Source: Paenibacillus cymbidii (lineage in GTDB: Bacteria; Bacillota; Bacilli; Paenibacillales; NBRC-103111). From it: a DNA stretch of 64,000 nucleotides. The first letter of the stretch is position 1. The number at the start of each line of letters is the position of its first letter. The DNA lies in NCBI RefSeq assembly GCF_004764705.1, contig NZ_SHLX01000029.1, forward strand, positions 54,183-118,182, written 5' to 3'. The translations under genes and the position numbers were made by a program. Of this stretch, positions 1-7,692 are shown piece after piece. The notes beneath the pieces were generated by a model, which searched no databases, was not told the origin of the DNA, and saw only the letters and a list, made by a program, of their open reading frames with translations.

Positions 1-609
1 CGGCATATACACGATCGCGCCGCTGCGGCCCGTTTTGGCCAACTCGTACAGCAAGTAGCACATCAGGAACGTTTTGCCCGTGCCGAGCGGCCCGACCAAA
101 TATAGGCCCTTGGGCATGAGGCCGCGCTCCTTCGTCTGGTCGATGTATTGCATCACGCCAAAGACGGCCTTGTTCCGCTCCTCGTCGAGCCCGAGAATTT
201 CTTCCGCCGAGTAGCCTTGCGACAGCGAACGCTCGTCCACGTAGAAGCTGCGAATCCGGCTGCGTACGGCATCCTGCGATTCCTTGGCGGCGAACAGCAC
301 GCAGGCGGCCTGACGGTCGTACAGATGCGGCGCGCCTCCGTCATGTTCGACCGAAAGCACGGTGTAATGGCCGGGAAAATCGTTCGGGCACCGCTCCAGC
401 CCCGGGCAGGCGGCGCACGCTTTCGTTTCCTTCACATACTGGTACAGCTTGTTCATGTACGGCTTGAGCCGCTCATCGGTCAGCTCCGGATGTTCCCGGC
501 GCCAATCCTGCAGCACCGGGTCGGCCAGCAGCCGTTTGCCCGTCGCTTCCGCCTGCTTCAGCAGCGATCCGCCGGACATTTGTTTGAGCACATCCGCCAA
601 CGACTCCAC
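1..609 (-). CDS. dnaI: Primosomal protein DnaI (helicase loader), C-terminus beyond window
   Basis: DnaI loads the replicative helicase DnaC onto DNA during initiation and restart. Visible are the N-terminal region with a Cys-x2-Cys pair near residues 65 and 68 and a His near 81, matching the zinc-binding helicase-interaction domain, and a Walker A motif GPLGTGKTF near residues 171-179 that starts the AAA+ domain. About 203 codons are present and the rest of the ATPase lies left of position 1. The start is taken as GTG at 609, preceded by GGGGGAGG. It follows dnaB by 18 bases, the usual Bacillales dnaB-dnaI pair. Identification is firm; only the missing C-terminus is unseen. Confidence 0.93.
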   Translation of the reverse strand, partial: MESLADVLKQMSGGSLLKQAEATGKRLLADPVLQDWRREHPELTDERLKPYMNKLYQYVKETKACAACPGLERCPNDFPGHYTVLSVEHDGGAPHLYDRQAACVLFAAKESQDAVRSRIRSFYVDERSLSQGYSAEEILGLDEERNKAVFGVMQYIDQTKERGLMPKGLYLVGPLGTGKTFLMCYLLYELAKTGRSGAIVYMP

Positions 610-627
610 GTGTGCGTCCTCCCCCCG

Positions 628-2115
628 CTATTTCCGGCCTTCGTCCAGCTTCTTGGCCAGCCGCCACATCTCTTCCCGCTCCTCGGCGGAAATCGGGTCC
701 TGCCCGGCCGAATCGGCCACCATCGGAATTTTCGGCTTCGCCGGCTGCCGCGATTGCCGCCGCGGCGAAGTCGCAACGGCGGGTTCCAGCGCTTTGGCCG
801 CCGCCTGCTCGCGAAACCGCGATTTGACGCGAAAAAAGTCCACCGCCTGCTCGTAAGTCGCCACGCCGCGGCCAAGCAAATCGGCCGCCAGCTTGTCGAC
901 GGCAATTTCGGCCCAGGAACGTTTCTCCGCCTGAATGAAATGAATGAGAACGTTGATGACTTCTTCGTTAAGCTTGTAGTTCAGATCGATTTTTTCGAAC
1001 ACGTCGAGCACGCTGCGCGGCACTGTTCCCGGGGCGAAAAACTTTTTCAGCACCAGCGTATACGGCTCGTTGCGCAGCATCGTGTTGTACTGGGTTTTGT
1101 CGCATTGGCCGGTAAATTTGTCGGGGATGGCGAGCAGGTAGCTCATTTCCACCGTTTTTTCTTCCGGGGGCGGCGTCGTGCCGGCTTCGCCGCCGGCCGT
1201 CTCCGCCTTGACCGCCGCCCGTTCGAACGACTCCTCGCGCCGCCGGCCCTGGCGATACACCAGGTTCGCCCGGTACTGCATCACGTCGGCCAACAGCTTG
1301 CCCGCTTCGTCGAATACCGCATCCTCGTCCAGCAGCCGGCACAGCTCCTGCTGCGACAGCCCGTATTTTTTGGCGATCATGTTGATGGCGGCCATCTGTT
1401 CGGGCTGGTAACGCAGCTGCTCAACGAACGCGCGGTTGCGCGAGCCGCGCGGGAAGCGGGCGATAATGTCGGCATATTGAAACGCGTGGCTCGTGACGTC
1501 CGGCACCGCAGCCGGTTTGCCGGCACTGGCAGCCTCCGCGAATACTTGCTCCAGCTCGTGGTCGACCACGTTCGAGCCGAGCTTGAACAGGTCGTAGAAC
1601 GGCGTCGAAATGTTCTCCGCCTGCCCGCCCGCCAGCTCCGGCGGCGCCGCCGCAAGCAAATCCTCGCGCAGAAACAGCAGCGTATACTTGCCTACTTTGT
1701 CCCGCAGCAGCAGCGTCAGGTGATGGTTGGAAAAAAACTCGTACGGCGAAAGCGGCTGAAACAGCTTGTATTCGAACACCGTCTCTTCGCTTGCCTCCAA
1801 GTACCAACGCGACGTCTGCAGCAGCCCTACCGCTTCCAGCCGGGAAGCTTGCTCGGCCAGCGCCCTGCGTCCGCGTTCGCCCTGCTCCAGCTCCAGCAGC
1901 AGGAACAGCCGGCGCTGCTGCTCCAGCGCGGAATAACCGACCCTGTCGCCCGCCAACTGCTGGTATAGCGTCTGGTACAAGGCGATCGCCGCCCCGCCGA
2001 GCATCGGCTGATAAATCGAGCTGAGCATTTTATAATCGAGGCTGCCCAGCGAAAAATGCCGGTTGACGCAGTACCGATGCTGTTCCGTAAAATGCAGCAT
2101 ATTCGAAATCCGCAT
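628..2115 (-). CDS. dnaB: Replication initiation and membrane attachment protein DnaB
   Basis: Bacillales DnaB acts with DnaD and DnaI in the loading cascade at oriC and at stalled forks. The protein is about 495 residues, close to the usual 470-500. It starts with a winged-helix region (LDYKMLSSIYQPMLGG near the N-terminus) and has the DnaB/DnaD-type helical domain toward the C-terminus, then a charged tail. The ATG at 2115 is chosen because AGGATGGAG lies about 10 bases upstream; an in-frame ATG at 2139 lacks such a site and one at 2100 is less well placed. It is the first gene of a dnaB-dnaI operon. Confidence 0.92.
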   Translation of the reverse strand: MRISNMLHFTEQHRYCVNRHFSLGSLDYKMLSSIYQPMLGGAAIALYQTLYQQLAGDRVGYSALEQQRRLFLLLELEQGERGRRALAEQASRLEAVGLLQTSRWYLEASEETVFEYKLFQPLSPYEFFSNHHLTLLLRDKVGKYTLLFLREDLLAAAPPELAGGQAENISTPFYDLFKLGSNVVDHELEQVFAEAASAGKPAAVPDVTSHAFQYADIIARFPRGSRNRAFVEQLRYQPEQMAAINMIAKKYGLSQQELCRLLDEDAVFDEAGKLLADVMQYRANLVYRQGRRREESFERAAVKAETAGGEAGTTPPPEEKTVEMSYLLAIPDKFTGQCDKTQYNTMLRNEPYTLVLKKFFAPGTVPRSVLDVFEKIDLNYKLNEEVINVLIHFIQAEKRSWAEIAVDKLAADLLGRGVATYEQAVDFFRVKSRFREQAAAKALEPAVATSPRRQSRQPAKPKIPMVADSAGQDPISAEEREEMWRLAKKLDEGRK

Positions 2116-2153
2116 TCGAATCGAACTCCATCCTGACAAAGTCTGTACCTTCT

Positions 2154-2162
2154 ATTGTATCA
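2154..2162 (-). promoter_or_regulatory. Extended -10 element upstream of dnaB
   Basis: On the minus strand the sequence reads TGATACAAT, an extended -10 (TG-N-TACAAT), about 40 bases before the dnaB start. No good -35 is seen, as is common for extended -10 promoters. Inferred from sequence match only. Confidence 0.4.
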
Positions 2163-2248
2163 TACATTGGCAAGCGAGCGCCGCCTTCGAAAGACCCGAA
2201 AGACGCCAAATAACCCCACGGCGTGGGGCGTGGCATCCTTATTGAAGG

Positions 2249-2545
2249 CTAAAACATTTTGTAGCCTTTGACGCGCAGTTGGCGAATCGTGTAGCCTCCC
2301 ACGATCGCGCCGCCGAGGCCGCAGAGCAGCGGCACCATGTCCGTCCACTTGTAGCCAAGCAAATTCGCCGAAACCGTGACGCTCGAATCCCACGAAAAAA
2401 CAATGATCACTCCAATGACGATGACGTATAAATAAATCGGCAGCCACGTCGTCTTGAGCAGCATGTTGACGATGAAGCCAAGACCGAAAAAGATGCAAAA
2501 GCTGAGCACAATGAGCACAATGACCGGCAGTATGCCAAGAATCAT
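2249..2545 (-). CDS. yuiB: YuiB-like small membrane protein
   Basis: A 98-residue protein with three or four hydrophobic segments: an N-terminal helix from ILGILPVIVL, a second across LPIYLYVIVIGVIIVF, and a third near the glycine-rich stretch before the C-terminus. Length, hydropathy and the location close to yumB/yumC-type genes match B. subtilis YuiB, a membrane protein of unknown function. The open frame extends upstream to 2716, but ATG 2545 follows GGGAGGTT at correct spacing. It is transcribed divergently from hemQ. Confidence 0.72.
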   Translation of the reverse strand: MILGILPVIVLIVLSFCIFFGLGFIVNMLLKTTWLPIYLYVIVIGVIIVFSWDSSVTVSANLLGYKWTDMVPLLCGLGGAIVGGYTIRQLRVKGYKMF

Positions 2546-2698
2546 GGAGCGAACCTCCCGCCAGGCTCCGCCTTCGGGCGAAGCTTCCTCGCGCGCCGTC
2601 CGTGCGGGAACGGCGCTTTCCGCATTATTGTAACGCAGCGGCGGGAGCGAAGTAAAGCCGCGCGGGTTTGTCGATTGTGTGACGAAGCGGACGAGTGT

Positions 2699-2728
2699 TT
2701 GAAGTTGGTCCGCCATATCGCGTACAAT
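2699..2728 (+). promoter_or_regulatory. Sigma-A type promoter for hemQ
   Basis: TTGAAG (2699-2704) and TACAAT (2723-2728) are separated by 18 bases and lie about 54 bases before the hemQ start. The boxes overlap the upstream region of the divergent yuiB gene. This is a sequence match, not a mapped start. Confidence 0.45.
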
Positions 2729-2781
2729 GGGGGAAATACGGCCGCACGGCCTGAATTTGCTACAGACAAGGAGCGAATACG

Positions 2782-3528
2782 ATGAGCGAAGCGGTACAAA
2801 CGTTGGACGGCTGGTATGCGCTGCACGATTTCCGCCTTATCAATTGGTCGTCATGGAAATACGTAAGCGCCCAAGAGCGCCGGCAGGCGCAGGAGGAGCT
2901 GCAGAGCTTCCTGAACGACTGGCAAACGGTCGAAAACGACAAAAAAGGCAGCACGGCGGTTTACAGCGTCGTCGGGCAGAAAGCCGACTTCGGCTTCATG
3001 CACCTGCGCGAGACGCTGGAAGAGCTGAACGAGCTGGAGACGGCGTTCAACAAAAGCGCGTTCGCCCAGCACACCGTCCCGGCCTATTCGTATGTATCGG
3101 TTGTGGAGCTGAGCAGCTACATGGCCAAGCCGGGCGTCGACCCGATGAGCGACCCCGAATTGGTGGCGCGGCTCAAGCCGACCTTGCCGAAAGCGAACCA
3201 TATGTGTTTCTACCCGATGAACAAGCGCCGCGAAGGCAACGACAACTGGTACATGCTCGGCATCGACGAGCGCCGCGCGATGATGCGCAGCCACGGCATG
3301 ATCGGCCGCAGCTACGCCGGCAGAGTGAAGCAGATCATAACCGGCTCCGTCGGCTTCGACGACTGGGAATGGGGCGTTACGCTGTTCGCGGACGACGCGC
3401 TCAATTTCAAGAAGCTGGTGTACGAGATGCGTTTCGACGAAGTGAGCGCCCGCTACGGCGAGTTCGGCGAATTCTACGTCGGCAACTTGCTGACGCCGGC
3501 CAAATTCGAATCGCTGCTGCATGTGTAA
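2782..3528 (+). CDS. hemQ: Coproheme decarboxylase HemQ (ChdC)
   Basis: The chlorite-dismutase-fold enzyme of the Gram-positive coproporphyrin pathway; it converts iron-coproporphyrin III to haem b by two oxidative decarboxylations. The length of 248 residues fits the family. The catalytic Tyr of the MCFYPMNKRR segment is at about residue 144 and the proximal haem-ligand His of RSHGMIGR at about residue 171, both as in Geobacillus HemQ. The start ATG has AAGGAG upstream. A bidirectional terminator follows. It supplies haem for the cytochromes that the nearby quinone and haem A genes imply. Confidence 0.95.
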   Translation: MSEAVQTLDGWYALHDFRLINWSSWKYVSAQERRQAQEELQSFLNDWQTVENDKKGSTAVYSVVGQKADFGFMHLRETLEELNELETAFNKSAFAQHTVPAYSYVSVVELSSYMAKPGVDPMSDPELVARLKPTLPKANHMCFYPMNKRREGNDNWYMLGIDERRAMMRSHGMIGRSYAGRVKQIITGSVGFDDWEWGVTLFADDALNFKKLVYEMRFDEVSARYGEFGEFYVGNLLTPAKFESLLHV

Positions 3529-3535
3529 CGCTAAT

Positions 3536-3586
3536 AAATACGGCTGCCCGGCGCACCAAAGTGCCGCAGGCAGCCGTTATTTTATT
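3536..3586. terminator. Bidirectional terminator after hemQ
   Basis: CGGCTGCC (3541-3548) pairs with GGCAGCCG (3569-3576), flanked by AATAA on the left and TTATTTTATT on the right. It lies between the convergent ends of hemQ and the gene at 3588. Confidence 0.75.
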
Positions 3587-3587
3587 C

Positions 3588-3914
3588 CTACTCATCGTCT
3601 TCCGCGTCCGCTGCCAGAGCCGCCTTTTCGTTCAAATAGCGCTCCGTATCGCGGTCCCGCTGTCGTCCCTTTTCCTTCAACCGTTCGATTGCCGGCAAAA
3701 TCAGGATGTCGATTTCCTTCTGTACCGTATAAACGAGATCGTAGCGGCTGTTCGCTTCGAGGAAATGGCCAACTTCGATCAACGCGTTATACCGGTCCAG
3801 CTCTTCGCGGGTCAACAGGCCGCGCACCTGTACGCTGCAATGACGCAACCGCTCCGCCCCCTTCGCTCTTACGGAAAAACGGCCCGCCGCAAACCACGAC
3901 GGGGCCGTATTCAT
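3588..3914 (-). CDS. Conserved-looking small protein of unknown function
   Basis: About 108 residues, not recognised. The middle is predicted helical (LLTREELDRYNALIEVGHFL, then a segment with YDLVYTVQKEIDILILPAIERLK) and the C-terminus is very acidic (ending AEDDE). No signal peptide or membrane span. It begins 12 bases after the yumB stop and could be co-transcribed with it. The ATG at 3914 has no clear ribosome site; a TTG six bases upstream is the alternative, or translation may be coupled to yumB. The gene fills the space up to the terminator with no competing frame, which supports it being real. Confidence 0.55.
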   Translation of the reverse strand: MNTAPSWFAAGRFSVRAKGAERLRHCSVQVRGLLTREELDRYNALIEVGHFLEANSRYDLVYTVQKEIDILILPAIERLKEKGRQRDRDTERYLNEKAALAADAEDDE

Positions 3915-3925
3915 CTGCAAATTTT

Positions 3926-5122
3926 TTAGAAAAACTTGCCTTTCTTGATCACGAGCGGGATGCCGCCAATGATATACAGGTAACGCAGGTCAATCGCTTT
4001 CTTCATCAGGGACGCCGAGAAGCCTTTGATCTTCGAGCTGCCGACGACGCCGACGGCTTCGTTCTTGCCGAGCGAAGCAACGGTGCCTTTATTGCTGAAC
4101 TTGAACGACTTGGGTGCGGTATTGCGGATCGAAGCGACAAGGTTGTGCGCGACAACGTCGCCCTGCTGCGTCGCAATTTGCGCCGTTGGCGGATAAGGAC
4201 GTCCCTCGTCGTTCATGACGATCGAACAATCGCCGACCACATACACGTTATCGTACTCGTTCGTGCGCAAATATTGATCGACCTTCACGCGGCCTCTCGC
4301 CGTTTCGAACCCGGCTTCCTCCAGAATCCGGTTGCCGCGCACGCCGCCTGTCCAGATGACGGTCGACGATTTGATCACTTCGCCGTTCGCCAGCACGACG
4401 CCATCCTGCGTGCATTCCTTGATCGCCGTGGAAAATTTGAAAATGACGCCCTTGTTCGTAAGCGCGTTGATCGCGTATTCGACGAGATCGGTCGGGAAAC
4501 CCGGCGGAAGCGCGGTTGGCGCCGCCTCGACGTTGTAAATTTTGACGAGCGACGGGTCGACGTCAAATTCCTTGCATAATTCGGGAACGCGATCGGCCAG
4601 CTCGCCGACGAACTCGATCCCGGTGAAGCCGGCACCGCCGACGACAAAGGTCAAGTAGTCCTTGCGGAACGGCTCGCGCTTGTATTTGGCGAATTGATAT
4701 TCGATATGCTCGCGGATGAAGCGCACGCTGTTGATGCTGCGAATGTTCATCGCATAATCGAGCAAGCCCGGAATGCCGAACGTTTCCGGCTCGCCGCCGA
4801 GGCCGATGACCAAATAATCGTAGGACAGCGTGCTGTCGGCGAGAATAATTTTTTTCTCCTGCGGCTTGATTTGCAGTACCGTCGCTTTCACGAAATCGAC
4901 TTTGAACTCGTCGATCAGCTTCGAGATGTCGACCCGCGCCTTCTCCGGGTTGTCCGTGCCCGCGGCAGGCATGTGCAGGTGAGTGGTGATATAGTGATAG
5001 TCGTGCTTATTGACAAGCGTAACGTCCGCTTCATTGTAATTAAGCTCTTTCTGCAGCCTTATGGCCGTGACAATTCCGCCGTATCCGGCTCCCAAAATGA
5101 CGATTCTAGGTATTCGGCTCAT
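3926..5122 (-). CDS. yumB: Type II NADH:quinone oxidoreductase (Ndh/YumB family)
   Basis: A single-subunit flavoprotein that passes electrons from NADH to menaquinone at the inner face of the membrane without pumping protons. Visible are the FAD-binding GAGYGG near residue 11, the second Rossmann motif VVGGAGFTGIEFVGEL for NADH, the FAD motif VYVVGDCS, and the quinone-site signature AQIATQQGD. The C-terminus (YLYIIGGIPLVIKKGKFF) has the amphipathic membrane anchor usual for Ndh. ATG 5122 is preferred to 5134 because GGGATGGG lies just upstream of it. A near-perfect Rex box sits 45-62 bases upstream, implying repression when NAD+ is high and expression when NADH accumulates. Confidence 0.93.
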   Translation of the reverse strand: MSRIPRIVILGAGYGGIVTAIRLQKELNYNEADVTLVNKHDYHYITTHLHMPAAGTDNPEKARVDISKLIDEFKVDFVKATVLQIKPQEKKIILADSTLSYDYLVIGLGGEPETFGIPGLLDYAMNIRSINSVRFIREHIEYQFAKYKREPFRKDYLTFVVGGAGFTGIEFVGELADRVPELCKEFDVDPSLVKIYNVEAAPTALPPGFPTDLVEYAINALTNKGVIFKFSTAIKECTQDGVVLANGEVIKSSTVIWTGGVRGNRILEEAGFETARGRVKVDQYLRTNEYDNVYVVGDCSIVMNDEGRPYPPTAQIATQQGDVVAHNLVASIRNTAPKSFKFSNKGTVASLGKNEAVGVVGSSKIKGFSASLMKKAIDLRYLYIIGGIPLVIKKGKFF

Positions 5123-5166
5123 CTCGTATCCCATCCCGTGGCTTATGTTTTTATACGATTAAACAT

Positions 5167-5184
5167 TTGTGAAAAATTACACAA
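5167..5184. promoter_or_regulatory. Candidate Rex operator upstream of yumB
   Basis: TTGTGAAAAATTACACAA is an inverted repeat that matches the Rex consensus TTGTGAAATATTTCACAA at 16 of 18 positions (read on the minus strand: TTGTGTAATTTTTCACAA). It lies just upstream of the NADH dehydrogenase start, the expected place for redox control by Rex, which senses NADH/NAD+. Confidence 0.72.
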
Positions 5185-5462
5185 TGGCCGGCGAAAAAAT
5201 ACAAGCAAGCCTAGTTTGCACGGGGAAGAGCGAAAATATATCCGGACCCGTCGACATCCATTGGGCAACGTTTCGACAAAGTTAATCAATCTTATGAAAT
5301 GATATACCGTTTCCAGGCAAATAGCAAGCGTCAATTTGCCGGCTGAGGGCGCATAAATGCTGCCGAATTCGGGGAAACGAGCCGTTTTTCAGCTTAAATC
5401 ATGGAATAAGCGGGAATGATGCAATTGTCGCTTTCTTTTCATAATATGTGAGCTATTTAAGG

Positions 5463-5491
5463 TTTCATTCCCGCTCCGTTACGTTTATAAT
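5463..5491 (+). promoter_or_regulatory. Promoter for yumC; rest of the 413-base divergent region
   Basis: A perfect TATAAT is at 5486-5491, with a weak -35 (TTTCAT, 5463-5468) 17 bases upstream and about 45 bases from the yumC start. The remaining intergenic sequence (about 5185-5460) is AT-richer than its surroundings. Apart from the Rex box I see no gene, riboswitch-like fold or repeat in it. Confidence 0.5.
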
Positions 5492-5535
5492 GGAAACCAA
5501 TGAAATGGATTCTCAATTAGAGGAGTGTTTGTTCC

Positions 5536-6537
5536 GTGTCCGTACAGGAAAGGCAAGACGGGATGGTCGATATTATCGTAATCGGCGGCGGCCCTGCGGG
5601 CATGTTCGCCGCATTCTACGGCGGCATGCGCCAGGCGAGCGTCAAACTGATCGAAAGCATGCCGCAGCTGGGCGGCCAGCTTGCCGCGCTGTATCCGGAG
5701 AAATACATATACGACGTGGCTGGCTTCCCGAAAGTTCGCGCGCAGGAGCTCGTCGACAATCTGCGACAGCAAATGTCGCTATTCCCGACGGACATCCGCC
5801 TGGAAGAGAAGGTCATGCAAGTGGAGAAACGAGCCGAGCGCCACTTCGTCGTCACCACCGACAAAGGCGTGCACGAAGGCCGTGCTGTCATCATTACCGC
5901 CGGCGTCGGCGCTTTCGAGCCGCGCCGTCTCGAGCTGCCGGAAGCGGCGCAATTCGAGAAGCGCAACCTGCACTACTTCGTCAGCGATTTGAACATGTTC
6001 GCCGGCAAACGCGTGCTCATCAGCGGCGGCGGCGATTCCGCGGTCGACTGGGCGCTTATGCTGGAGCCGATCGCCAAGGAAGTGACGCTCATCCACCGTC
6101 GCGACAAATTCCGCGCCCACGAGCACAGCGTCGACAACCTGATGAAATCGGCGGTCAAAGTCCGGACACCGAAAGAAATCACTTCTTTGCACGGCACGGG
6201 CGATATTTCGCAAGTGACGATTCAGGACTGCAAATCGGGCGAATCGGAAACGTTCGACATCGATGCGGTGATCGTCAACTTCGGTTTTATTTCCTCGCTC
6301 GGGCCGATTTCCGAATGGGGTCTCGAAATCGAGGGCGGTTCGATCATCGTCGATCCCCGCATGGAGACGAGCATTCCCGGCTTGTTCGCAGCCGGCGACA
6401 TTACGACTTACCCGGGCAAACTGAAGCTGATCGCCGTCGGTTTCGGCGAAGCGCCAACCGCCGTCAACAACGCGAAAGTGTACATCGATCCCGACGCCAA
6501 GCTTTCACCGGGACACAGCAGCAACATGAAGTTTTGA
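5536..6537 (+). CDS. yumC: Ferredoxin/flavodoxin--NADP+ reductase, thioredoxin-reductase-like (YumC)
   Basis: An FAD enzyme that exchanges electrons between NADPH and ferredoxin or flavodoxin. The fold is thioredoxin-reductase-like but without the CxxC pair: FAD motif IGGGPAGMFAAFYGG near the N-terminus, the LGGQLAALYPEKYIYDVAG segment typical of YumC, NADPH motif ISGGGDSAVDWA, and the C-terminal FAAGDITTYPGKLKLIA. The 333 residues and the tail PGHSSNMKF match B. subtilis YumC. Start is GTG with GAGGAGTG upstream. It is divergent from yumB as in related genomes. Confidence 0.94.
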   Translation: MSVQERQDGMVDIIVIGGGPAGMFAAFYGGMRQASVKLIESMPQLGGQLAALYPEKYIYDVAGFPKVRAQELVDNLRQQMSLFPTDIRLEEKVMQVEKRAERHFVVTTDKGVHEGRAVIITAGVGAFEPRRLELPEAAQFEKRNLHYFVSDLNMFAGKRVLISGGGDSAVDWALMLEPIAKEVTLIHRRDKFRAHEHSVDNLMKSAVKVRTPKEITSLHGTGDISQVTIQDCKSGESETFDIDAVIVNFGFISSLGPISEWGLEIEGGSIIVDPRMETSIPGLFAAGDITTYPGKLKLIAVGFGEAPTAVNNAKVYIDPDAKLSPGHSSNMKF

Positions 6538-6559
6538 TTGCCGCCCTGATCGGCGTATG

Positions 6560-6618
6560 ACAGCCAATGGCACGCTCTCCACAGGCACGAACAGGAGGCG
6601 CTGCCGTTGGCTGTTTCA
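6560..6618 (+). terminator. Terminator after yumC
   Basis: ACAGCCAATGGCA (6560-6572) pairs with TGCCGTTGGCTGT (6602-6614) with one mismatch, followed by TTTCATT. It lies 22 bases past the yumC stop. Confidence 0.65.
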
Positions 6619-6772
6619 TTATGCCCCGCCGGCGCGACCGGATCTGCCGCCTGTACGTATGCCCGTCTTAAGGCACCGCTTTCATGCACTCGTTCACGCG
6701 CGGCGACAATCGTGATATAATACTCGCGTCCGATCTTTTATTGCCACTATATCCCATCCTGCTTATTGGGTG

Positions 6773-7225
6773 ATGTCGTTGTCGACCAATTCCCGTTCGT
6801 ACTTCCGGCTTACTTTCGAACAACCGCTATATGCCGAATGCAAAATCATCGGCGTCAGCGGCGCATCCGTCGAATCGCGCAAATCGCCGATCTGTGTGCT
6901 CGATCTTAGCGCCAACGGGCTGCGCTGCCTGTCGCGGCTCATGCTGCCGGCGGACAGCTCGATCCTGCTTGAGTTCCGATTCGTCCTGCTCGACAAGGAA
7001 ATCAAGATACTCGGCACTATCGTCCGGCGCAAGCCGCTTAGAGATGGCTTGTTCGAATATGCAATCGTATTCTCCGCTTACGACCATGAGATGGACGCCC
7101 TGTCGGGATTGATTAATATAGTGGCGGCCAAGCTTCGCAAAACGAAGGTACTGTCAAGCTGCAGTTTCTGCACACCGGCACAGATGGAGGAAATTACAGG
7201 AAGCTCTGTCGGATTCTCCTCGTAA
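6773..7225 (+). CDS. PilZ-domain protein (probable c-di-GMP effector)
   Basis: About 150 residues with the PilZ c-di-GMP-binding pattern: RxxxR near the N-terminus (RSYFR) and D-x-S-x2-G (DLSANG) some 40 residues later, followed by a beta-barrel-like run ending EYAIVFSAYD. The C-terminal 30 residues include three cysteines, two in CSFC. It is followed within 120 bases by an unknown gene and a diguanylate-cyclase-like gene, so a signalling role is likely. The start is uncertain: GTG 6770, ATG 6773 and TTG 6779 are in frame; the weak GGGTG site best fits TTG 6779. Confidence 0.75.
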   Translation: MSLSTNSRSYFRLTFEQPLYAECKIIGVSGASVESRKSPICVLDLSANGLRCLSRLMLPADSSILLEFRFVLLDKEIKILGTIVRRKPLRDGLFEYAIVFSAYDHEMDALSGLINIVAAKLRKTKVLSSCSFCTPAQMEEITGSSVGFSS

Positions 7226-7277
7226 TGCAAGTTGTCGAAATATTGTCACATTATTGTCATTTTGCAACAAGTTGCGG

Positions 7278-7306
7278 TTGTTTTTGCAACCTCAACACGA
7301 TATGAT
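7278..7306 (+). promoter_or_regulatory. Promoter upstream of the 7345 gene
   Basis: TTGTTT (7278-7283) and TATGAT (7301-7306) with a 17-base spacer, about 40 bases before the start. TTGCAAC occurs twice around the -35 region and might be an operator, but this is weak. Confidence 0.4.
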
Positions 7307-7344
7307 GGGTATAAAGTCATAGATTATGTTGAGCGAGGTAGCGG

Positions 7345-7692
7345 ATGGGAACGAACCAATTGTCTAAAAAAGCGGTCATCTCCTTGAAAATATCCGATTT
7401 CGAGCTGCCGCCGATGCAAGACATCCTGATAGTAGGTCGAAAGGCCCAGATTGGTCCGGAAGCCGCCAGGAGAATGGCTGACGCCTTGTCACCCGATCAG
7501 TATACGATCATTCCGACTGAACATCCGAAAGTGGAAGCCGTTCTGATCCGTACCTCTCTATTCGACATGCTTGACCGGAACGTTCTGCTCGATCTTGTGC
7601 TGCAAGAGGCGGATGGCATGTTCCACGACACGATGGTGCTTCGTTCCGAGTTGAAGGTTTCGTTTTCGGTTGAACGCGAGGTGATTTTTTGA
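7345..7692 (+). CDS. Unknown protein translationally linked to the CBS-GGDEF gene
   Basis: 115 residues, not recognised. It looks like a compact alpha/beta domain (VISLKISDF, MQDILIVGRKAQ, a helix around PEAARRMADALS, then EAVLIRTSLFDMLD and a C-terminal beta pair). There is no signal peptide or membrane segment. The start has GCGAGG upstream. Its TGA overlaps the ATG of the next gene, so the two products are probably made together and may interact. Confidence 0.7.
   Translation: MGTNQLSKKAVISLKISDFELPPMQDILIVGRKAQIGPEAARRMADALSPDQYTIIPTEHPKVEAVLIRTSLFDMLDRNVLLDLVLQEADGMFHDTMVLRSELKVSFSVEREVIF

Noticed and set aside
148..1968. Plus-strand frame of 606 codons opposite dnaB
   Set aside because: It is the antisense shadow of dnaB, which has a convincing product, start and operon partner.
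5185..5460. Possible riboswitch or small RNA between yumB and yumC
   Set aside because: No conserved aptamer pattern, T-box or terminator/antiterminator pair was visible; only AT-rich promoter-like sequence.
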